Notes under the pieces: generated by a model
Told to the model about the DNA's origin: nothing
Seen by the model: only the letters and a program-made list of their open reading frames with translations
The model's database searches: none
Made by a program: the position numbers and the translations under genes
Part shown: positions 14,881-20,156 of the stretch, piece by piece
How the letters are laid out: each line of letters opens with the position of its first letter
Numbering within the stretch: position 1 is the stretch's first letter
DNA from: CAIZQW01 sp037133395
GTDB lineage: Bacteria; Verrucomicrobiota; Kiritimatiellia; RFP12; UBA1067
Assembly: GCA_037133395.1 (NCBI GenBank)
Contig: JBAXOG010000088.1
Location: 1 to 20,156, forward strand
Direction: 5' to 3'
Length of the DNA: 20,156 nt

Positions 14881-17800
14881 GAGCTTTACGATTCTTGTGA
14901 TCGATGATCATGCTGATAACTTGATCGCAATTCGGGCATTTCTGGTAGATGCCTTTTCAAACATGACGGTGCTGACCGCCCCGACAGGCGAGGAGGGTAT
15001 TGCTTTAGCACGGCAACATCATCCGAGCTTGATCTTACTGGATATTCTCATGCCGAATATGGACGGATACGAAGTCTGCAGACGTATGAAGCAAGATCCC
15101 GCTATTCTGCATATTCCTGTGGTGTTCTTAACCGCACAGAAAGATAATCGCGAGGTTCGTATCAAGGCCATTGAATCCGGAGCGGAAGGATTCCTTTCCA
15201 AGCCGTTTGACGAAAAGGAGCTCATTGCCCTGGTTCGTGCCATGTTGAGGCTCAGTGAGGCGAATGAACAGGCGCATGACGAGAAGCTCTTTCTGGCGAA
15301 ACTTGTGGCCAAACGCACACGGCAATTAGAGGATGAACTCGCCGAGCGTAAACGGGTTGAGCTGAGTTTGCAGGAGGCCAACCTTGAGTTGCAAAAGAGC
15401 AAAGCATCTATCTTGAATGTTTTGGAGGATTTCTCTGCGCAGCGCGATTCGGAAAAAAAGATGGTTGAAGTGTTGCGCGTGAACGAAGAGAAATATCGGA
15501 CGCTATTCAGTGAGATGCTAGAAGGGTTTGCCGTGCATGAAATTATCTGCGATGACGCGGGGGTGCCGATCGATTATCGTTTTCTCAGTGTCAACCCAGC
15601 TTTTGAACGGATAACGGGCAAAAAGGCGGAAGACACCGTGGGACACAGGGCCTCTGAGTTTATGCGTGAGACGGATCAAGTCTGGATCGACATCTATGGG
15701 AAAGTGGCATTGACACGGCAACCCATCCAATTCGAACAACACGCAACATTCTTAAATAAATGGTTTGAGGTGAGCGCTTTTTCGCCAGCGCTTAATCAGT
15801 TCGCCTGTGTGTTTCAGGATATTACAGAACGTAAGCGGTTACAGGATGCAGTCGAGAAGCGGATCGTCGCTCTCACGTGCCCTGTGAGTAAGGGACATGA
15901 GATCGCCTTTGAGGAATTGTTTGATTTAAAAGAGATCCAGCGCATTCAGGATGAGTTTGCAAGTGCGGCCGGCGTGGCTTCCTTGATTACATTTGTGGAT
16001 GGAACACCGATCACGCATCCCAGCAATTTTACACGTTTTTGTCGGGACTTTATTCGTTTATCCGAGAAAGGATGTGAGAACTGCCGCCAGTCCGATGCTG
16101 AGCTCGGACGTTTATATCCGGAAGGCCCCATGGTGAGCCCCTGTCTGAGTGGAGGTTTATGGCATGCAGCGGTCAATATCATCGTGGGGGGGAGGCATAT
16201 TGCAAACTGGTTGATCGGCCAAGTGCGTGACGGAACCCAGACAGAAGAAAATGTTCTGGGTTATGCACGTGAGCTTGGCTTCAATGAGCAGGCCTTTCTC
16301 CAGGCGTTCCATGAAGTCCCCGTTATGCCTCAAGAACAATTTAATAAGATCGCAAAGGCCTTATTTACCTTGGCGAACCAGCTTTCGACGCAGGCGTATA
16401 TGAACATTCAGCAGGCACGGCTTATCGCGGATGAGAAACGTTATATTAAGGAACTCCGTCAGCTTTCTGCTGCGATCGAACAATCCAGCGAAGAAATTGT
16501 GATCACCGATGCCACGGGTATCATTCAGTATGTCAATCCGGCCTTCGTTAAAATAACCGGCTATACCCAGAAAGAGGCACTCGGCCAGAACCCGCGTTTC
16601 CTGCAGGGAAACCAGCAGGAGAGTGCGTTCTATAAAGAATTATGGAGGACAATTTCTGCAGGCCGGACGTGGTCGGGACGGTTTATTAACAAGCGTAAAG
16701 ATGGGGTGTTGTTTACGGAAGATGCTGCGATTTCTCCCGTGTGCGATTCAGAAGGAAAAATTGTGAACTATGTGGCGGTGAAGCGTGATGTGAGCGAGCA
16801 TCTCCGCTTGGCGGATGAATTGCAGCAAGCCCAAAAGATGGAGTCTATCGGACGTCTGGCAGGGGGGGTAGCGCATGATTTTAATAATATGTTGCAAGTG
16901 ATTATCGGAACCTCCGAATTGGCGATGGAAGAGCTCGATCCATCAACGTCTAGTTATGCGAATTTTAAAGAGATTTACAAGGTGGGGCGACGTTCTGCGG
17001 ACTTGACCCAGCAGTTGTTGGCGTTTGCCCGGCGGCAGACGATTGTGCCCGTGGTCTTTGATCTTAATCAGGCCATTGCCGGTATATTGAAGATGCTTCG
17101 ACGTTTGATCAACGAGTCCATCCAAATCAATTTCCGTCCGCAGGAGAATTTGGGGGATGTTAAGATGGATCCCTCCCAACTGGATCAAATTTTGACTAAC
17201 CTCTGTCTGAATGCGCGTGATGCGACTCCCGGGGCAGGTGAGATCCTCATTGAAACCGGTTGTGCCATTCTTGATGAGGACTTTTGTGTGCCTCATCATG
17301 ATCTCGAACCAGGAGAGTATCTCCACTTAAAGGTGAGTGATCATGGAGTCGGCATGGATAAAGAGATGTTGACTCATGTGTTTGAGCCATTCTTTACCAC
17401 CAAGGGATTTGGAAGGGGCACAGGCCTAGGGCTTTCCATGGTTTATGGCATCGTCAAACAGAATAAGGGACATATTGAAGTCCAGAGTGTCCTAGGTCAG
17501 GGCACGACGTTTGATCTCTACCTGCCGAAGAAATCCTATGCAGTACCCATGATCGGTGAGGAGAATAAGGAAGTCGTCCTATCGTCTGGCGCCGAGGTCA
17601 TTCTTCTGACGGAGGATGAAGCGTCGGTCTTGATGATGTGCCAGCGCTGTTTGGAGGAATCCGGTTATACAGTCTTAGGGGCGGAAACACCGGAGAAGGC
17701 CTTGAGTATTGCGAAAGATTATCCAGGCGAGATCCATTTGTTGCTCTCGGATATCGTGATGCCGAATATGAGCGGGATCGAACTTCAAAAGCAGGTGATT

Positions 17801-17956
17801 GTTTCTCGTCCTAGTATGAGGACCTTGTTTATGACGGGATATACGACGCATGATTTTCGGAGGGATACGGCTGGCGGCGATCGGCAAGTGTTGCTAAAAC
17901 CTTTCTTAATAAAGGATCTCTTGTCAGCCGTTAGAAAAGCATTGGATTCTCACTGA
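14870..17956 (+). CDS. Soluble hybrid histidine kinase (REC-PAS-PocR-PAS-HK-REC)
   Basis: The protein has 1028 residues from ATG 14870. GGAGG at 14858-14862 has ideal spacing and MANKSFTILVIDDH is a natural receiver start; a further upstream in-frame ATG at 14798 would only extend into the previous gene. Receiver 1 has Asp12/13, Asp58 and Lys111, followed by a coiled coil (~125-205). PAS1 is at ~208-325. A PocR-type ligand domain follows at ~346-510, with the ENCRQSD cysteine region. PAS2 is at ~529-643. The HisKA has GGVAHDFNN (His669), with an HATPase carrying NLCLNARDA, GVGMD and GTGLGLS. The C-terminal receiver has Asp961 and LLKPF. No membrane segment is visible. The front receiver could take phosphate from the preceding kinase, giving a kinase-to-kinase relay. 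It is the last gene before a 345-bp gap. Confidence 0.9.
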   Translation: MANKSFTILVIDDHADNLIAIRAFLVDAFSNMTVLTAPTGEEGIALARQHHPSLILLDILMPNMDGYEVCRRMKQDPAILHIPVVFLTAQKDNREVRIKAIESGAEGFLSKPFDEKELIALVRAMLRLSEANEQAHDEKLFLAKLVAKRTRQLEDELAERKRVELSLQEANLELQKSKASILNVLEDFSAQRDSEKKMVEVLRVNEEKYRTLFSEMLEGFAVHEIICDDAGVPIDYRFLSVNPAFERITGKKAEDTVGHRASEFMRETDQVWIDIYGKVALTRQPIQFEQHATFLNKWFEVSAFSPALNQFACVFQDITERKRLQDAVEKRIVALTCPVSKGHEIAFEELFDLKEIQRIQDEFASAAGVASLITFVDGTPITHPSNFTRFCRDFIRLSEKGCENCRQSDAELGRLYPEGPMVSPCLSGGLWHAAVNIIVGGRHIANWLIGQVRDGTQTEENVLGYARELGFNEQAFLQAFHEVPVMPQEQFNKIAKALFTLANQLSTQAYMNIQQARLIADEKRYIKELRQLSAAIEQSSEEIVITDATGIIQYVNPAFVKITGYTQKEALGQNPRFLQGNQQESAFYKELWRTISAGRTWSGRFINKRKDGVLFTEDAAISPVCDSEGKIVNYVAVKRDVSEHLRLADELQQAQKMESIGRLAGGVAHDFNNMLQVIIGTSELAMEELDPSTSSYANFKEIYKVGRRSADLTQQLLAFARRQTIVPVVFDLNQAIAGILKMLRRLINESIQINFRPQENLGDVKMDPSQLDQILTNLCLNARDATPGAGEILIETGCAILDEDFCVPHHDLEPGEYLHLKVSDHGVGMDKEMLTHVFEPFFTTKGFGRGTGLGLSMVYGIVKQNKGHIEVQSVLGQGTTFDLYLPKKSYAVPMIGEENKEVVLSSGAEVILLTEDEASVLMMCQRCLEESGYTVLGAETPEKALSIAKDYPGEIHLLLSDIVMPNMSGIELQKQVIVSRPSMRTLFMTGYTTHDFRRDTAGGDRQVLLKPFLIKDLLSAVRKALDSH

Positions 17957-18062
17957 AGTGCCTCACTCGATTTATTCCGTCATTTTCCATTTATCACTTG
18001 AACTCCGTAGATGCCTTGTGTAAGCTTCAATTCGGTTGACCTCATAGTCCGACGTTCAAATG

Positions 18063-18090
18063 TTGGATTTAAAAAAATACATGCTATGTT
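18063..18090 (+). promoter_or_regulatory. Candidate sigma70-type promoter
   Basis: TTGGAT (18063-18068) and TATGTT (18085-18090) are separated by 16 bases including an A-run. This is a moderate match to -35/-10 elements and lies upstream of the last kinase gene. However, the hairpin and T-run at 18111-18137 would lie downstream of it, so read-through or attenuation would be needed. Position-only evidence. Confidence 0.3.
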
Positions 18091-18110
18091 GTCTTAGCCT
18101 GAATGATCAG

Positions 18111-18137
18111 CATTTAAGTGGTCGCTTAACTGTTTTT
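18111..18137 (+). terminator. Weak rho-independent terminator-like hairpin
   Basis: CATTTAAG (18111-18118) pairs with CTTAACTG (18125-18132) at seven of eight positions around a six-base loop and is followed by TTTTT (18133-18137). The stem is AT-rich, so it would be a weak terminator. It could end the long operon or attenuate transcription toward the last gene. Confidence 0.3.
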
Positions 18138-18160
18138 ATTCGGGAGCCGTTTAGTATAAA

Positions 18161-18189
18161 CCATGAAGAGCCCGCATGGCTCTTCATGG
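18161..18189. repeat. Perfect 12-bp inverted repeat with 5-base spacer
   Basis: CCATGAAGAGCC (18161-18172) and GGCTCTTCATGG (18178-18189) are exact reverse complements separated by CGCAT. As RNA it would form a stable hairpin 11 bases before ATG 18200. As DNA the outward arrangement resembles a right end abutting a left end of an element starting GGCTCTTC, a form I associate from memory with ISL3-family insertion-sequence ends. One arm recurs at 20103-20116. No transposase gene is present in the window. Confidence 0.7.
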
Positions 18190-18287
18190 GGACTGAGTTA
18201 TGAAACGAAAAATACTCAAGAACATGACGTGCCAATCACGGGGAAATCTGGCGCGATCCGAAGTATCTGTCGACATTCAGGGACAAG

Positions 18288-18293
18288 AGGAGG
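18288..18293 (+). promoter_or_regulatory. Strong ribosome binding site deciding the last gene's start
   Basis: AGGAGG lies eight bases before the ATG at 18302, the best Shine-Dalgarno match seen in the window. The earlier in-frame ATG at 18200 has only GGGGA-like sequence upstream. This favours 18302 as the true start. Confidence 0.6.
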
Positions 18294-18301
18294 GGGAGGT
18301 G

Positions 18302-20098
18302 ATGAGGGGGCTTTCGTCCCAACAGGAAGCCATTCAGTTTGCTAGCTCAGGCATCATTATGGACGTTCTGCAGATCCTCAACGACTCGGGTGCTTTTCCA
18401 GATGTTATCCAGCGTGTTCTCACCACATTGAAGATGCGGACCGGAATCGATGCTGCCGGCTTACGTCTGCAAGACGGAGAAGACTTTCCATATTACGCTC
18501 ACCAAGACTTTTCCGCAGACTTCTTGCGGACGGAAAATACACTGCTTGAACGTGGTGCCGATGGCAAGGTGTGCCGGGATAAGGACGGCAATGTCAAGCT
18601 GCTCTGTACCTGCGGTTTGGTTATTTCCGGTAAGACCGACCTAACCCATCCACTATTTACGCGAGGGGGTAGTTTTTGGACGAACGACTCATTCTCGCTT
18701 CTGGACATTCCGTCCGATCAGGATCCCCGGTATCACCCCCGTAACCAGTGTATCCATCAAGGTTATGCCTCCATGGCCCTCGTGCCTATTCGGGACCACG
18801 AGCGGATCGTTGGCCTGCTCCATCTCAACGACCGACGCAAAGGGCGTTTCTGCATCGCGACGATTGAACTCTTGGAAGGTATCGCCGCGCACATTGGCTC
18901 GGCACTCATGCGCAAGCGGGCGGAGGCAGAGCACGAGAAACTGCAGGCGCAGTTTATGCAGGCCCAAAAGATGGAATCGGTGGGGCGACTCGCCGGCGGA
19001 GTGGCGCACGACTTCAACAACATGCTCACAGGCATTATGGGATATGCTGAGTTGTGCCAGGAAAATATTGTGCCGGACAATCCAATCTATGAGTTTCTTG
19101 ACGAAATCATTGCAACCGCCAAACGCTCGGCGAAGCTCACCCACCAGCTTCTCGCTTTCGCCCGCAAGCAGATCATTGCTCCGAAATTGCTGGATCTCAA
19201 CGACACCATTTCGGGCATGCTCAAACTCCTGCGGCGCCTGATCGACAAGGATGTCACCATAAAATTTTCGGCGGATTCCGACACATGGCCTGTCAAGATG
19301 GATCCGACCCAGATCGATCAGATCCTAGCCAATCTGTGCGTCAACGCCCATGATGCTATCAGAGGAGTGGGCTCCATCAATATCGAGACCCATAACGCCA
19401 CTTTAGACGCGTCGTATTGCGATGGCCATCCGGGAGTTGTTTCAGGCGAATACGCGCTTCTGAGGGTCAGTGATACTGGGTGCGGTATGGATCGTAAGAC
19501 GCTGGAACAAATTTTCGACCCGTTCTTTACCACCAAGAACGTCGGCGAAGGTACTGGCCTTGGCCTGTCTACCGTGTTTGGAATCGTCAAGCAGAACAGT
19601 GGCTTCATTAACGTTACCAGCGAGCTGGGTAAAGGGTCAACCTTCGAGATCTACTTGCCCCGGTTTGTCGCCACAGAAACTGTGAAGGTGGCTGCCGAGA
19701 TGGAGACTAAAGATTCGCATGGCAATGAAACCGTTATGTTAGTCGATGACGAGAAGTCCATCCGCATCACTACGAGTCTGTTTCTTCAAGGCCTCGGCTA
19801 CACCGTGCTGATCGCAAAGGATCCGGAGCATGCCTTGCATCTGGCCGTGGAGTTTGTTGGAGAGATCCACCTGTTGATCACCGACGTGGTCATGCCCGGC
19901 ATGAGCGGGCGTGATTTGTCGAACCGACTGACGGAGCTTCGCCCAGCGATGAAGAGCTTGTTTATTTCAGGCTTCAGCGCCGACGTCATCGCGCAACGCG
20001 GAGTTTTAGCTGATGGTATAAATTTCCTGTCCAAGCCGTTTGGACGCGACGAACTCGCCCGCAAGGTGAGGCAGGTGTTGGATGTCGCCGGGATCTGA
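18302..20098 (+). CDS. Soluble GAF-histidine kinase-receiver hybrid protein
   Basis: The protein has 598 residues from ATG 18302, or 632 from ATG 18200; the extra 34 residues show no domain. An N-terminal GAF domain (~15-205) has the cysteine-bearing KLLCTCGLVISGK motif, then GGSFWTND and LHLND. The HisKA has GGVAHDFNN (His236), and the HATPase has NLCVNAHDA, DTGCGMD and GTGLGLS. The C-terminal receiver has Asp482/483, Asp528 and Lys578 (SKPF). Its kinase-receiver half is closely parallel to that of the preceding gene (QKMESVGRLAGGVAHDFNNML), so they are paralogues. Codon choice differs: many more C-ending codons (GCG CAC GAC TTC AAC AAC here, GCG CAT GAT TTT AAT AAT there). That suggests separate ancestry or recent transfer. 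It has no membrane helix, and its input and output partners are unknown. Confidence 0.88.
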   Translation: MRGLSSQQEAIQFASSGIIMDVLQILNDSGAFPDVIQRVLTTLKMRTGIDAAGLRLQDGEDFPYYAHQDFSADFLRTENTLLERGADGKVCRDKDGNVKLLCTCGLVISGKTDLTHPLFTRGGSFWTNDSFSLLDIPSDQDPRYHPRNQCIHQGYASMALVPIRDHERIVGLLHLNDRRKGRFCIATIELLEGIAAHIGSALMRKRAEAEHEKLQAQFMQAQKMESVGRLAGGVAHDFNNMLTGIMGYAELCQENIVPDNPIYEFLDEIIATAKRSAKLTHQLLAFARKQIIAPKLLDLNDTISGMLKLLRRLIDKDVTIKFSADSDTWPVKMDPTQIDQILANLCVNAHDAIRGVGSINIETHNATLDASYCDGHPGVVSGEYALLRVSDTGCGMDRKTLEQIFDPFFTTKNVGEGTGLGLSTVFGIVKQNSGFINVTSELGKGSTFEIYLPRFVATETVKVAAEMETKDSHGNETVMLVDDEKSIRITTSLFLQGLGYTVLIAKDPEHALHLAVEFVGEIHLLITDVVMPGMSGRDLSNRLTELRPAMKSLFISGFSADVIAQRGVLADGINFLSKPFGRDELARKVRQVLDVAGI

Positions 20099-20102
20099 AA
20101 TT

Positions 20103-20116
20103 ATGGCTCTTCACGG
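20103..20116 (+). repeat. Near-exact direct copy of the upstream inverted-repeat arm
   Basis: ATGGCTCTTCACGG matches ATGGCTCTTCATGG at 18176-18189 in 13 of 14 positions, same orientation, four bases after the last gene's stop. The two copies bracket the kinase gene whose codon use is unusual. It could be the beginning of an insertion sequence that continues beyond the window. Confidence 0.5.
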
Positions 20117-20156
20117 TTTGTCGAAAAAACTTCCTGAAAAGAAGCACCCAAGAAAC

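Larger units (their letters stand above)
17957..18301 (+). promoter_or_regulatory. Intergenic region with candidate promoter, terminator and inverted repeats
   Basis: This is the only long non-coding stretch in the window. It is AT-rich in its middle. In order it contains no recognisable RNA gene, a candidate promoter near 18063-18090, a weak hairpin with a T-run near 18111-18137, a short palindrome GTTTA-GTA-TAAAC at 18149-18161, and a perfect 12-bp inverted repeat at 18161-18189. If the gene downstream starts at ATG 18200 rather than 18302, the last 100 bases are coding. Confidence 0.5.

Noticed and set aside
17940..17965. Terminator directly after the 1028-residue kinase
   Set aside because: Only a four-base CACT/AGTG inverted repeat with no T-run is present.
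18124..18162. Integron attC-like site (GCTTAAC fits RYYYAAC)
   Set aside because: No matching GTTRRRY partner at the proper distance was found; the nearby GTTTAGT does not fit, and no similar site follows the gene.

Overview
The window is about 20.2 kb, with every supported gene on the + strand. Most genes are separated by gaps of 0-40 bp or overlap by ATGA or a few bases. From the window edge to about 17,956 this looks like one long operon or two abutting ones. The organism is Gram-negative, because the main exported protein ends in an outer-membrane beta-barrel with a terminal aromatic residue. Composition is near 50% GC with T-rich third codon positions. The sensor domain styles (PocR, GAF with an RMIELK linker, hybrid kinases) recall Deltaproteobacteria-like or PVC/Kiritimatiellota-like bacteria. 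I cannot assign a phylum from sequence alone.

Region 1 (1-9261) looks like an exopolysaccharide modification and export module. It holds the tail of an unidentified gene; a secreted SGNH/GDSL (DUF459-like) esterase-type hydrolase; and a 1244-residue protein that joins TPRs, a PgaB/IcaB-type polysaccharide deacetylase domain and a PgaA-type C-terminal beta-barrel. These are followed by a stand-alone receiver, a KaiC/RecA-like P-loop protein lacking the usual catalytic glutamates, an ExeA-type AAA ATPase, a small single-pass membrane protein, and a secreted protein with a GHL10 (DUF187)-type glycosidase-like domain. The layout recalls the poly-N-acetylglucosamine (Pga) system with its domains redistributed: the deacetylase sits inside the porin and the glycosidase-like part is a separate protein. 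The cytoplasmic receiver/ATPase set in the middle is not part of known Pga operons.

Region 2 (9284-17956) is a signalling block. It holds a membrane PAS-GAF-PAS sensor that stops where a kinase would normally begin; a translationally coupled CheR-type methyltransferase with altered motif residues; a transmembrane 4HB/HAMP/GAF hybrid histidine kinase with two receivers; and a soluble REC-PAS-PocR-PAS-kinase-REC protein. No CheB, CheW and no DNA-binding or cyclic-di-GMP output domain is visible. A plausible reading is that these proteins control the polysaccharide module through phosphotransfer to the stand-alone receiver and its neighbouring ATPases, but that is inference.

Region 3 (17957-20156) begins with a 345-bp intergenic stretch containing a weak terminator-like hairpin, a candidate promoter and a perfect 12-bp inverted repeat. 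It then carries a GAF-histidine kinase-receiver gene with markedly more C-ending codons than the rest of the window. The arm of the inverted repeat recurs with one mismatch just after this gene, so it may be a later arrival linked to mobile-element ends. No tRNA, rRNA, CRISPR array or complete insertion sequence was seen.
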